Shown piece by piece: positions 23,164-31,485 of a DNA stretch of 37,631 bases. Every line of letters begins with the position of its first letter. The first letter of the stretch is position 1. The position numbers were made by a program, and so were the translations under genes. The notes under the pieces were generated by a model that searched no databases, was not told where the DNA came from, and saw only the letters and a program-made list of their open reading frames with translations. Source of the DNA: [Streptosporangium] indianense (GTDB lineage: Bacteria; Actinomycetota; Actinomycetes; Streptomycetales; Streptomycetaceae); assembly GCF_021474405.1 (NCBI RefSeq), contig NZ_JAKEIO010000070.1, positions 1 through 37,631 of the forward strand, given 5' to 3'.

Positions 23164-23613
23164 TCACGCTCCCGTGGTGGAACCGGGCCGGACGACCATC
23201 AGGACGGTGACCGTCGCCCACAGCAGGTTGAAGGCGCCGGTGAACAGGGCGAGTTGTACGGTGGCGCGGTGGTCGGGCGCCCGCTCGCCCCTGAGTTGGT
23301 CCAGGATCTCCTCCTGCCGGGGCAGGACGAACGCGGCCAGGACACCCGCGGCCGCGGCGGTCAGGGCGATGGAGGTGACGAGCCATCCGCTGCCGAGGAC
23401 GCCCATCGCGGCCGCGGTGGCGAACCCCAGCAGGGGGACGGCCAGCCCGACGCCGGCGTAGACGCGGCAGATGCGGTGCAGGAGCGCGGCCGTGCCGGCG
23501 CTCGTGAGGGCCGCGCGGCGTACGGCGGGCGGGAACATGCTGGCCGCGACGGTCACGGGACCGACGGCGACGATGGCGGCCAGGACATGGAGGGACAGCA
23601 GGATCTTGGTCAC
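23164..23613 (-). CDS. DUF2269-like integral membrane protein
   Basis: The protein is 149 aa from a GTG at 23613 with GGAAAG eight bases upstream; the longer frame to 23781 is rejected because it runs over the divergent promoter. Four membrane helices are seen: ILLSLHVLAAIVAVGPVTVA (4-23), VYAGVGLAVPLLGFATAAA (about 52-70), LVTSIALTAAAAGVLAAFV (about 77-95) and ALFTGAFNLLWATVTVLMVV (about 122-141). The N-terminal helix with LHVLAAIVAVGP matches the DUF2269/YfhL-type pattern. Its function is unknown. It is divergent from a GlxA-type regulator and could be its target. Confidence 0.75.
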   Translation of the reverse strand: MTKILLSLHVLAAIVAVGPVTVAASMFPPAVRRAALTSAGTAALLHRICRVYAGVGLAVPLLGFATAAAMGVLGSGWLVTSIALTAAAAGVLAAFVLPRQEEILDQLRGERAPDHRATVQLALFTGAFNLLWATVTVLMVVRPGSTTGA

Positions 23614-23795
23614 GGGGCTCTTTCCGTATGCGCGGTCGACGGCGCCCACGCTAGGACGCTCCCGGATGAGGGCACAGGGGCGGGAACGACAGCTTCCAAC
23701 GGGTTCTCGCCACCTCGCCGGCCTGCGCCGCACGGCCGAAGCCGTCACCGCCCCCAGGCCACAGGTCCGGCGGGAAGACACCTAGGGTGGCGGTC

Positions 23796-24767
23796 ATGCA
23801 CACCGTGGCGATCCTGGTTCTCGATCATGTGGTGCCGTTCGACATGGCGGCACCCCAGCAGACGTTCGCCTGGACCCACCTGCCGGACGGGCGGCCCGCC
23901 TACCGGGTCCGGTTGTGCGCCGAGACACCCGAGGTGCGCGCGGACGGCGGCTTCACCCTGCGGATCGACCGGGGTCTTGAGGCGCTGGCGGAGGCCGACA
24001 CCATCATCGTTCCGGGCTGCTCCCCCGACGCCGCGCCGCCCTCCGCACGGGTGCTGGCGGCCCTGCGCGAGGCGGCCCGGTCAGGTACCCGGATCGCGTC
24101 GGTGTGCGTCGGTGCCTTCGTGCTGGCGGAGGCCGGGCTGCTGGACGGGCTGCGCGCCACCACGCACTGGGTGGCCGCCGGCGAACTGGCCCGCCGCTTC
24201 CCACGGGTCGAGGTGGAGCCGGACGTCCTGTACGTGGACAACGGCCAGATTCTCACCTCGGCCGGTGCGGCCGCGGCGCTGGATCTTTGTCTGCACATGA
24301 TCCGGCGGGACCTGGGGTCGGCCGTCGCCGCGAACATCGCCCGGATGTCGGTCATGCCACTGGAACGCGAGGGCGGCCAGGCCCAGTTCATCGTGCACCG
24401 GCATCCGCCCGTGCCCCGGGGGTCGGCGCTGGAACCGGTCCTGGAGTGGATCGAGGACAACCTCGGGCGTGAGGTGACGCTGGGGGCGCTGGCGGAGCGG
24501 GCGGGCATGAGTGAGCGGACCTTCAGCCGCCGCTTCCGGGAGCAGACGGGCACCACACCGTTGCAGTGGCTGTTGCGGGCGCGGGTGCGGCGCGCCCAGT
24601 ACCTGCTGGAGAACTCCGACCACTCCGTCGAACGGATCGCGAACCAGGCGGGATTCGGCTCGCCGACCGCGTTCCGGGAGCGGTTCCGCAAGGTGGTCGG
24701 CACCACGCCGTACGCCTACCGCGCGGCGTTCCACGGACGGACGAACGCCTCGGCGGCCCCTTCCTAG
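23796..24767 (+). CDS. GlxA-type AraC-family transcriptional regulator
   Basis: The protein is 323 aa from the ATG at 23796 (a GTG at 23787 is an alternative). The N-terminal DJ-1/PfpI-like domain (about 1-185) contains VAILVLDHVVPFDMAAPQQT, IIVPGCSPD and the nucleophile-elbow cysteine Cys104 in SVCVGAFVLAEAG, so a ligand- or thiol-sensing role is possible. The C-terminal AraC DNA-binding domain (about 215-310) has two helix-turn-helices (LGALAERAGMSERTFSRRF and VERIANQAGFGSPTAFRERF) and the conserved GTTPYAYRAAF end. It probably acts as an activator on the divergent membrane gene or on itself. The ligand is unknown. Confidence 0.93.
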   Translation: MHTVAILVLDHVVPFDMAAPQQTFAWTHLPDGRPAYRVRLCAETPEVRADGGFTLRIDRGLEALAEADTIIVPGCSPDAAPPSARVLAALREAARSGTRIASVCVGAFVLAEAGLLDGLRATTHWVAAGELARRFPRVEVEPDVLYVDNGQILTSAGAAAALDLCLHMIRRDLGSAVAANIARMSVMPLEREGGQAQFIVHRHPPVPRGSALEPVLEWIEDNLGREVTLGALAERAGMSERTFSRRFREQTGTTPLQWLLRARVRRAQYLLENSDHSVERIANQAGFGSPTAFRERFRKVVGTTPYAYRAAFHGRTNASAAPS

Positions 24768-24770
24768 GCC

Positions 24771-24842
24771 GTATCCGCACGGTCCCGTCGTCCGCCCGGA
24801 GGGCGGGCCCCGCGGCGTCCGGTGCGATGGCTGTGCGGATAC
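24771..24842. terminator. Nested inverted repeat between convergent genes
   Basis: GTATCCGCAC (24771-24780) is perfectly complementary to GTGCGGATAC (24833-24842). Between them is a small hairpin, CCGCCC-GGA-GGGCGG (24792-24806). It starts three bases after the regulator stop and can act in both directions, since the next gene converges. Confidence 0.65.
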
Positions 24843-24896
24843 GACTCAGGGGCCGCCGAGGCGCGCTGCCCGGTCCGTCCGGGCCTGCGTGGACTG

Positions 24897-25148
24897 TCAG
24901 CCGACCAGGGTCAGGCCGTTCTCCCCGTCCGCGTCCGCCGCGTCCGTCCGCCCCTCGGTGAGCAGCAGGACATCCGCCTTGGCAATGGCGTCACTGATGT
25001 CGGACGTCCCCATCATCACGCACAGCGTGTAACTGACGTCCTCCAGTTCGCGTGCCGCCGTCGGCACGTGCCTCTCCGACTGAGCGATCCTCAGCGACGC
25101 GTACCGCGTCAGCAGCTCCCTGACGATCTTCCGGTCCGGTACAAGCAC
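24897..25148 (-). CDS. DUF5133-domain protein
   Basis: The protein is 83 aa. The start is the GTG at 25148 with AGAGGGG six bases upstream; the longer frame to 25205 lacks support. It begins LVPDRKIVRELLTRYASLRI, followed by ELEDVSYTLCVMMGTSDI and ending near LLTEG. This is the DUF5133 pattern of Streptomyces small proteins, often present in several copies near regulatory genes. No catalytic motif is known. The role is unknown. Confidence 0.85.
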   Translation of the reverse strand: MLVPDRKIVRELLTRYASLRIAQSERHVPTAARELEDVSYTLCVMMGTSDISDAIAKADVLLLTEGRTDAADADGENGLTLVG

Positions 25149-25681
25149 GTAGCGCCCCTCTCTGTGTTTTCGCTGCGTATGCCCGAACCACGCGGAAACA
25201 TTCACAGGTTTTTCTCACCTGGGGCGGATTTGACGAGAACTGATCGGATGCAACCGGTCTTGGGTGAGCTGGCCGCTGTGCAGAGCCGTGTACGCCCCGG
25301 ACGGACCAGGGTCTCGGAGCGGGTGTCGGGCGCCGAGGTGGCGTCGACGGCGGCGTGCTGGTCGGCGGAGGCCATGTTGTCTCGGTGCGCGCCCCGTCGG
25401 CCCGTGCGTCCGGAGCGGCGGCCGCGAGTGTGCCGGCGGCCGGCAGTACCGCCAACGCGGCGCCGCGCCCTTTCCCTCTGTTCCAGCGATTCATGTCCAT
25501 GCCACGGATGCCAGGGCGGTGGCCCCGCCGTCTTCCGGCAGTGCTGATGAGACCTCAGCTTCCGCATCGCGTCCTGTCAAGGGTGCACAGCCGGTCCCGG
25601 GAAGGGGTCGGAGAGACGGTGTCGTACTGCTTCTGGGCCCACCGAGCTGCGAACCGGCCGTTTCGGGAGCATGGTGTTGCT
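25149..25681. other. Intergenic region with a possible secreted-protein remnant
   Basis: This 533-base stretch has no intact gene. The 25150-25250 part has lower G/C and probably holds the DUF5133 promoter. A minus-strand frame with a signal-peptide-like start is listed separately. Nothing convincing is seen at 25501-25681 other than the 5' region of the next gene. Confidence 0.4.
25206..25500 (-). pseudogene. Possible frameshifted secreted-protein remnant
   Basis: From an ATG at 25500, the frame gives NRWNRGKGRGAALAVLPAAG followed by TLAAAAPDARAD, like a signal peptide with a basic start and a hydrophobic core. After about 40 codons a better-coded frame takes over (DNMASADQHAAVDATSAPDT), suggesting a frameshift near 25380. 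It then runs into the DUF5133 upstream region. No ribosome site is seen. Evidence is weak. Confidence 0.3.
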
Positions 25682-25912
25682 ATGGACGGTCAACCCCCTG
25701 TGGTCGTACAGCCGCCCGCGACGGACGGCGGACGGCTGGTGACCATCCACGGCGAGCGCATGGGCGTCGCCTACAGCCTCTTCGACGTACTGGACCTGCT
25801 GCACCGCGAGGGCCTGCCCACCACCGACACGGCCGTCGACGACACCGAGCTGATCGAGTGGCAGGGCGGCGGCCCGTACGACTGGAGCAGTGGATCGTCC
25901 GACGAGGCGTGA
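25682..25912 (+). CDS. Small conserved hypothetical protein
   Basis: The protein is 76 aa from an ATG at 25682. The middle, GRLVTIHGERMGVAYSLFDV, leads to a helix LDLLHREGL, and the end has DDTELIEWQGGGPYDW. This pattern is typical of a conserved Streptomyces small protein with a beta hairpin and helix. No function is known. The start has a GGGAG element about 11 bases upstream. It is transcribed on its own. Confidence 0.75.
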   Translation: MDGQPPVVVQPPATDGGRLVTIHGERMGVAYSLFDVLDLLHREGLPTTDTAVDDTELIEWQGGGPYDWSSGSSDEA

Positions 25913-26187
25913 GCCCGCGTACCCCCGGCGCGACCCCTACCGACGCACGGTCGAGCAGTCAGGCATCGATCAGGGTGACGCCCGGCCCCGCCGGCGCGGA
26001 GCCTCGACGGCATGAGCCGCGGTGTCTCCTCCCGCTCAAGCGGTAAGGCACACAGGGAAGTTGGCCACGGGACCGGCAGCGGCGGCGCTCGACCCCGCCC
26101 GGGGCGTGGCGGGTTCGACGCGACGTCGTCCGTGCCTGGCGCTACGCTGCGCGAAAACGACCTTTCGCCCCTTTCTGGGAGGTTTTC

Positions 26188-26598
26188 ATGGCCTCGCGTC
26201 TCAACCCGTACCTCACCTTCAACGGTGACGCCCGGCAGGCGATGGAGTTCTACAAGGAGGTCTTCGGCGGCACCCTGGACCTCAACAGCTACGGTCAGTT
26301 CGGGCAGCCGGACGCCCCGAACGCCGACAAGATCATGCACGGCATGCTGGAGACGCCCAGCGGCTTCACCCTGATGGGCGCCGACAATCCGCCGGGCACG
26401 GAGTCCGCACAGGGCAGTCCCTTCTCCGTGAGTCTGAGCGGCGACGACGATGCCGAGCTGCGCGGCTACTGGGAGAAGCTGTCCGAGGGCGGTTCGGTGT
26501 CGGTGCCGCTGGAGAAGCAGATGTGGGGCGACGTGTTCGGCATGTGCACCGACCGCTTCGGGGTCCCCTGGATGGTCAACATCAGCACGGAGAGCTGA
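26188..26598 (+). CDS. VOC-superfamily (PhnB-like) protein
   Basis: The protein is 136 aa from the ATG at 26188 with GGGAGG upstream. It has the paired beta-alpha-beta units of the glyoxalase/VOC fold: LNPYLTFNGDARQAMEFYKE, GFTLMGADNPPG, SVSLSGDDDAELRGYWEKLS and WGDVFGMCTDRFGVPWMVNI. The C-terminal part matches the PhnB/DUF1428-like group. The exact substrate is not known; these proteins often bind small molecules. It is probably monocistronic. A decayed helR gene converges on it from the right. Confidence 0.9.
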   Translation: MASRLNPYLTFNGDARQAMEFYKEVFGGTLDLNSYGQFGQPDAPNADKIMHGMLETPSGFTLMGADNPPGTESAQGSPFSVSLSGDDDAELRGYWEKLSEGGSVSVPLEKQMWGDVFGMCTDRFGVPWMVNISTES

Positions 26599-26629
26599 GC
26601 GGGCCGGTCCCGGAGGAAACAGGGGCTCC

Positions 26630-27491
26630 TCAGGATCACCAGCTCCCGTGTCGCCCGGGTCGTCGCCACGTAGTGGTCGACGGGCGCCCTCGACGCCGTC
26701 GCCGAAGGACTCCGGGTCGACGAGCACGACCAGGTCGGACTCCAGACCCTTCGACAGTTCCGGCGTCAGTGACCGGACGCGGGGCGAGTCGGGCCGGAAG
26801 GCGGGATCGCCGATCACACAGGCGATCCCGTCGGCGTGCTCGGACAGCCACCCGTCGAGGACGGACGTCAGCTCCGCGGCGGACCCGTGACGGACGGGGA
26901 CGCCGCCGCTGCGGATCGACGTCGGCACGTTGGCGTCCTTTGATGCTCAGGGACGCCCTCTCGATCCGGTCCAGACCGACCCGCTCCAGGCGTTCCCGCC
27001 ACGACTCCGTGAACCCGTGCCGAGCCTGGGTCCGGTCCCCGACGACGGTGAAGCTGCGGGACGGACAGCGCCGCAGCAGCATCTGCCGTTCCGCGTCCGT
27101 CAGTTCCTGCGCCTCGTCCACCACGATGTGCACGAACGGCCCGGCGAGCCGGTCCGGGTCGGCGGTGGGCAGGGCGCTGTCGTCGACCAGCGAATTGCGC
27201 ATGTCCTGGCCGTGCAGCATCACCAGCACGCCTTCGCCGTCGTCGTAGCTGTGCGCCTCCAGCAGGTTGTCGACGACACCGGCCATGCCCTCCCGCTGGG
27301 CGGCGTGCCTGCCGTTGCCGCCGGGGGCCCCGGCGCGCGGCCTCCAGCCGGTCGGACAGGTCGGCGATCGACTGCTCCAGGCAGTCGGCGATGGCCGCGA
27401 AGTGCCGTGTGTCCGCGGCGATCGACGCCGGGTCGGCCTTGTGCGCGAGGCGGTCGGGAAGGTCGAACGCGCTCGTGGTCGCAGGGGTCAC
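26630..27491 (-). pseudogene. helR: Decayed RNA polymerase recycling ATPase HelR
   Basis: Four pieces of a HelD/HelR helicase-like ATPase remain in order. The N-terminus TSAFDLPDRLAHKADPASIA to DLSDRLEAARRG runs 27491-27327. A second piece, NLLEAHSYDDGEG through IVVDEAQELTDAE and VVGDRTQARHGFTESWRERL to ASLSI, runs to about 26940. A third, VPTSIRSGGVPV to SLTPELSKGLESDLVVLVDP, runs to about 26682. The last, VDHYVATTRATRELVILRS, lies at about 26680-26630. A large internal deletion, with a frameshift in a GC run, removed most of the protein including Walker A. A second loss of about 20 codons and a one-base insertion separate the later pieces. Intact HelR is about 700 aa and displaces rifamycin-bound RNA polymerase. 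The GTG start has GGGAG upstream. Confidence 0.9.
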
Positions 27492-27546
27492 GTCATGCTC
27501 CCGTTTCCGCAGGTCCTGGGCTCAGGCCGGACATTTTGCGGCAGCC

Positions 27547-27570
27547 GGGGAGCCTTGCCGCAAGGCCCCC
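27547..27570 (-). promoter_or_regulatory. Rifamycin-associated element (RAE) upstream of the helR remnant
   Basis: On the minus strand the core GCCTTGC-G-GCAAGGC (27552-27566) is a perfect 7-bp inverted repeat with G-rich and C-rich flanks. It matches, as I recall it, the rifamycin-associated element found before rifamycin-inducible genes, including helR, in actinomycetes. It lies about 60 bases before the helR GTG and looks intact although the gene is broken. Confidence 0.8.
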
Positions 27571-27694
27571 CGTGGGCTATGGCTTGAGACAGGCGAGGAG
27601 AGGGCTCCTCGCCACTTGTTGCCCGCCCCTGGTGCCCGTCGGCCGTTCCCGTGTGGCACGCTCGTCGTCCCGGCAGCGTGGAGAGGCGGCAGGC

Positions 27695-28570
27695 ATGCGC
27701 ATAGGACTGCTCGGTACCGGACCCTGGGCCCGGATGGCCCACGCCCCCGCGTTGAGCGGGCACCGGGAGCTGGACTTCGCCGGTGTGTGGGGCCGGCGTC
27801 CGGAGGCCGCGAAGGAACTGGCCGAGCGGTACGGCGTTCCGGCCTACGACGACGTCGACGCGCTGTTCGCGGACGTGGACGCCGTCGCCGTGGCACTGCC
27901 GCCGCAGGTGCAGGCCGCACTCGCCGCGCGTGCGGCGCGGGCCGGGTGTCATCTGCTGCTCGACAAGCCGCTCGCCCCGACGGTCGAGGAGGGACGGGCC
28001 GTGGTCGAGGCGGTCCGGGAGTCCGGTGTCGCCTCTGTCGTGTTCTTCACGACCCGCTTCCAGCCCGGACCGGCGGCGTGGATCGCCGAGCAGGCGGCGG
28101 TGCCGGGCTGGTTCACGGCGCGGGCTGAGTGGCTCGGGGCGGTGTTCACCAGCGAGAGCCCCTTCGCGACGCCGTGGCGGCGCGAGAAGGGCGCCCTGTG
28201 GGACGTCGGCCCGCACGCCCTGTCCGTGCTGCTGCCGGTCCTCGGCGACGTGCGGCACGTGACGGCGGCGGCGTACGGGCCCGGGGACACGGCGCATGTC
28301 GTCCTCGATCACGCGGGCGGCGCGTCGAGCACCCTCACCCTGAGCCTGACGGCACCGCCCGCCGCAGCCGGTGCCGCCGTGGAGCTGCGGGGGGAGGCCG
28401 GGGTGGCCGCGCTGCCGGACGGCTCCGACGGAGCGGTGCCCGCGCTGAAGCGGGCCGCGGACGCGCTGCTCGGCGCCGCCCGGACCGGTCGCCCGCACGC
28501 CTGCGACGCGGCGTTCGGCCTGCGGGTGACGGAGATCCTCGCCGCAGTGCAGGAGCAGCTGGACCAGTGA
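27695..28570 (+). CDS. Gfo/Idh/MocA-family oxidoreductase
   Basis: The protein is 291 aa from the ATG at 27695 with GGAGAGG upstream. The N-terminal Rossmann domain begins MRIGLLGTGPWARMAHAPAL; family landmarks are VAVALPP (about 64), LLDKPLAPT with the conserved lysine (about 89) and GALWDVGPHALSVLL, the DxGxH-like part of the second domain (about 168-180). Such enzymes oxidise or reduce sugars, inositols or imines with NAD(P). The protein is shorter than the usual 330-380 aa, with a compact C-terminal sheet. The gene is divergent from the helR remnant and does not appear to be in an operon. Confidence 0.92.
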   Translation: MRIGLLGTGPWARMAHAPALSGHRELDFAGVWGRRPEAAKELAERYGVPAYDDVDALFADVDAVAVALPPQVQAALAARAARAGCHLLLDKPLAPTVEEGRAVVEAVRESGVASVVFFTTRFQPGPAAWIAEQAAVPGWFTARAEWLGAVFTSESPFATPWRREKGALWDVGPHALSVLLPVLGDVRHVTAAAYGPGDTAHVVLDHAGGASSTLTLSLTAPPAAAGAAVELRGEAGVAALPDGSDGAVPALKRAADALLGAARTGRPHACDAAFGLRVTEILAAVQEQLDQ

Positions 28571-28590
28571 GTCCGCGGGGCGGCCCGGCG

Positions 28591-29479
28591 CTATGCCGGG
28601 GCGAAGTTGAGCCGCTCCTTCACCACCGGGTAGCCGGCCTTGGCGAAGTTCACCGCCATGGGGACGTTGCCCTGGTCCGTGGCGGCGGCGACGAAGTCCG
28701 CGCCCTGCTCGACCAGGAAGTGGGTGCACTCCGCCAGGAGGTCGAAGGCGTAGCCGCGGCCGCGGTGTTCCGGGAGGACGCCGATGAAGCCGACGCAGGG
28801 ACCCGAGGGGTTGTGGGCCGGGATGTGGATGCCGGCCAGGGTCGCCCTGCGGGGTGCGCGCGACCTGCCACCACTCGCGTGGTGAGGGGCACCAGTGGAA
28901 GAAGTCGAGTTCCTCCTGGGCCGCCCGGTCGGGTCCGCCCTGCTCGATGGCCTTGAGGGCGTGTGCGTCGAGGGTGGCGGAGTGGATGCGGCGCAGCGCG
29001 TCGAAGAACACGGCGTCGTCGGGTTCGGCGCGGAACTCGAGGCGTGCGGGCCGCTCGGGCAGGCCGTGGTCGGGAGTCCAGCGGTACAGGAGGCGTTCGG
29101 CCAGGAGGTGGTAGCCCGCCTTGCGGGCGGCGGTGCCGCGGGTCTCGGCGGCGGCACGCAGGGCGGGGTCGTCGCGCCAGCCGGCGGGCAGGTTCAGTTC
29201 CAGTTCGACCTGCCAGGGAGCGGAGCGCAGCAGTGCGGCGCCCGCCTCCTCCTCGCCTTCGGCCACGTCGAACCAGTTGATGTTGACGGGCTCGGTGTCG
29301 TCGGGGCCGCCCCACCAGGCGCCGCGGGCGACGACGCGGCCGTCGCGCAGGGCCACGCGCTTCCAGTCGGCGCGGTGCCGGGTCAGGCGGTGGCCCTCAC
29401 GGGCGCCCAGCGGGTCGGGCAGGGTGTCGAAGAGAGCGGCGTCGCTCGAGTCGAGCGCGCGGATGACCACATCGGTCAT
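28591..29479 (-). pseudogene. GNAT acetyltransferase interrupted by a frameshift
   Basis: The N-terminal part starts at the ATG at 29479 with GGAGG six bases upstream and reads TDVVIRALDSSDAALFDTLP to REWWQVARTP. The frame then changes between about 28855 and 28840, and the C-terminal part reads AGIHIPAHNPSGPCVGFIG, LPEHRGRGYAFDLLAE and ATDQGNVPMAVNFAKAGYPV to the TAG at 28591. The joined protein would be about 295 aa, a two-part GNAT with the CoA loop HRGRGYAFDL. A one-base gain or two-base loss in GGGCGACCCTGG is enough to break it. It could be a real mutation or a sequencing error. Confidence 0.82.
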
Positions 29480-29792
29480 GGGATGTCCTCCGGGACGCAA
29501 GCTGCTCGGAGCGCTCCCGGTCGGTCAGTCGAGGCACGCCCGGGGCAGGGAGAGGGAGCGCGGGAACGGTGTGAACTGCACGGCTCTGCCCTCCTGTTGC
29601 CGGTGTCGGGGCGTGGCGCGGCACACGCTACGGGATCTTCGGCGGGCCGTCCATCGGTTTCCGCCCGGGCCGGCGGGCCCTTGGCGAGGCGGGTCGGGCG
29701 ACGCCTGTCGTTCCCGCCCGGGTGGCGCACTCACCGTGCTCGGCGGCGCGGGCCCGGGTGCGGCGGCGGGTGGGCCGTAGCAGCGTGGTGGT
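29480..29792. other. Divergent intergenic region
   Basis: No gene is seen in this 313-base region between the leftward frameshifted GNAT gene and the rightward phosphatase. Open frames here are shadows with poor codon bias. Both promoters are expected inside it, but no clear -10/-35 pair was found. Confidence 0.4.
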
Positions 29793-30896
29793 GTGAGCAG
29801 TGTGCACGTCCGGCCGGCGCGCCGGGACCCGGAGCTGCGTGGCTGGCTGCGCGGCGCACCGCCGCCCGTCTGGGCCCGGGTGCTGCCGTCCGCGCTGCTG
29901 GCGGGCGTCTGTCTGGCGGAGCTGATCAGTCCGGAGCCGCTCGACATCGGATTCCTGCTGGGCGCCATCCCGCCGCTGGCCGTGCTCGCGCACGGCCCGG
30001 TGGTGACGGCCGTGCTCGGCGCGCTGGTGGTGGTCGTGCTGACCGTACCCGTCTTCAACCTCAACGATCCCGGCAGCACCGACCTGCTGACGGTGTGCTT
30101 CGTCTCGGTGCTGAGCGTGCTGCTGTCGTACGTCCGCTCCCGGCGGGACGCGCAGCTGGTCACCGAGCGGGCCGTCGCCGAGGCCGCGCAGCGGGCCGTG
30201 GTGCCGCCACTGCCGGACCGGGTCGGACCGGTGCGGTGCGCGGGGCTGTACCGGGCCGCGCAGAGCGGGACGCTGGTCGGCGGCGACTTCTTCGACGTGC
30301 GGGCGGGCCCGTACGGCGTGCGGGCGGTCATGGGCGATGTGCAGGGGCACGGGCTGTCGGCCGTGGCCACGGTCGCGTCGCTGCTGGGGGCGTTCCGGGA
30401 GGCGGTGCTGGACCAGCCGGACCCGGAGGCGGTGGCGGCCCGGCTGGACCGGAGGCTGGCGGTGGACTCGGCGGGCGACCCGCACGCCGAGCTGTTCGCG
30501 ACGGCGGTGCTGCTCGACTTCTCGGCCGACGCCCGGGTCGTGCGGATCGTGGCGTGCGGGCAGGCCGGGCCGCTGCTGCTGCGGGACGGCCGGGCCGTGG
30601 AGCTGGACGTCGAGCCGTGCACGCCGCTCGGTCTCGGCCTCGCGGAGGCGGTCCCGCCCCGGGTCGTCTCGGTGCCGCTGCGCGCCGGTGACCGGCTCTT
30701 CCTCGCCTCCGACGGGGTGACCGAGGCCAGGGACGCGCAAGGGATCTTCTACCCCCTGGCCGAGCGGCTGCCGGGTCTCGCAGCCGAGGACCCGGTCGCG
30801 CTGGCCGAGCGGGTCTGGAGCGACCTCGTCCGGCACTGCCCCGACGTGCAGGACGACGTCACGATGCTGGTGCTGGCCCCGCGGGACGGGACCTGA
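29793..30896 (+). CDS. Membrane-anchored SpoIIE-family PP2C phosphatase
   Basis: The protein is 367 aa from a GTG at 29793. The N-terminal part (about 25-120) has several hydrophobic segments, among them VLPSALLAGVCLAELI, IGFLLGAIPPLAVLAHG and VVTAVLGALVVVVLTV. A basic linker YVRSRRDAQLV leads to a PP2C/SpoIIE domain (about 150-365) with LVGGDFFDVRAG, AVMGDVQGHGLSAVA, LASDGVTEARD and a final DDVTMLVLAPR; the metal-binding aspartates are in place. It likely dephosphorylates an anti-anti-sigma factor in response to a membrane-sensed signal. The input and partner are unknown. Confidence 0.93.
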   Translation: MSSVHVRPARRDPELRGWLRGAPPPVWARVLPSALLAGVCLAELISPEPLDIGFLLGAIPPLAVLAHGPVVTAVLGALVVVVLTVPVFNLNDPGSTDLLTVCFVSVLSVLLSYVRSRRDAQLVTERAVAEAAQRAVVPPLPDRVGPVRCAGLYRAAQSGTLVGGDFFDVRAGPYGVRAVMGDVQGHGLSAVATVASLLGAFREAVLDQPDPEAVAARLDRRLAVDSAGDPHAELFATAVLLDFSADARVVRIVACGQAGPLLLRDGRAVELDVEPCTPLGLGLAEAVPPRVVSVPLRAGDRLFLASDGVTEARDAQGIFYPLAERLPGLAAEDPVALAERVWSDLVRHCPDVQDDVTMLVLAPRDGT

Positions 30897-31157
30897 GGAC
30901 AGCGGCCGGCGGCGCAGGCCGGGCCGGCCGCAAGGTCACACGTGCACGCATGCGGGAGCTTGTCAGGCGCGGGAACACGTGACTCCACCGTCACCCGGAG
31001 TAAGGCCCGGCGACATCCGTGGGCGGCCGAACGGGGTGCCGGGGCCGGGGGCGCGCTCTTCCGGATGCACGCCGCGCTCCCGAGGGGAATGGTGATAGCG
31101 GACCCTTTTTTCAGCACCGGGGCCGCCCCAGTGATCCGGACCCTAGGAGCAGAGAAC

Positions 31158-31364
31158 ATGTCGACGTCAGAGCCCGCAGCATCCCGGCCCCCCGAGGACC
31201 GTGCCACCCCGGACCACCTGCTCCACGCCCGCACCGGCACCGACGTGTCGCCGGAGGACCTCGTCCTCGCCTCGGGCAAGGACCTCACCCCGCACAACCT
31301 CGAGTGGGCCAAGCGCAAGCTGGCGGCGGAGGGACCCGCCGCCCTCGACAAGCTGCTGCCCTAG
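31158..31364 (+). CDS. Small conserved Streptomyces protein
   Basis: The protein is 68 aa from an ATG with AGGAG eight bases upstream. The N-terminal third is disordered (STSEPAASRPPEDRATPDHL), the rest holds LHARTGTDVSPEDLVLASGK and NLEWAKRKLAAEG-AALDKLLP, a probable helix pair. I recognise the pattern only as a conserved hypothetical. A strong hairpin follows. The 261-base upstream region has a T-run (CCTTTTTT, about 31104-31111) but no clear promoter boxes. Confidence 0.75.
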   Translation: MSTSEPAASRPPEDRATPDHLLHARTGTDVSPEDLVLASGKDLTPHNLEWAKRKLAAEGPAALDKLLP

Positions 31365-31397
31365 CCGCCCCCGCGGCATCGCCCGGGCGCAAAGCCG

Positions 31398-31458
31398 GGC
31401 ACGCGGAAGGCCACCGGACCCGGACGCCCCGCGCCGGGCCGGTGGCCTTCCGCGTGCC
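31398..31458. terminator. Strong bidirectional terminator
   Basis: A perfect 20-bp stem pairs 31398-31417 (GGCACGCGGAAGG...) with 31439-31458. The inner CCCGG (31419-31423) and CCGGG (31434-31438) extend it. It stands between the small plus-strand gene and the converging DUF5709 gene. Confidence 0.92.
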
Positions 31459-31485
31459 GGGGACGACCGCGCCCCGGCGGGCGGG

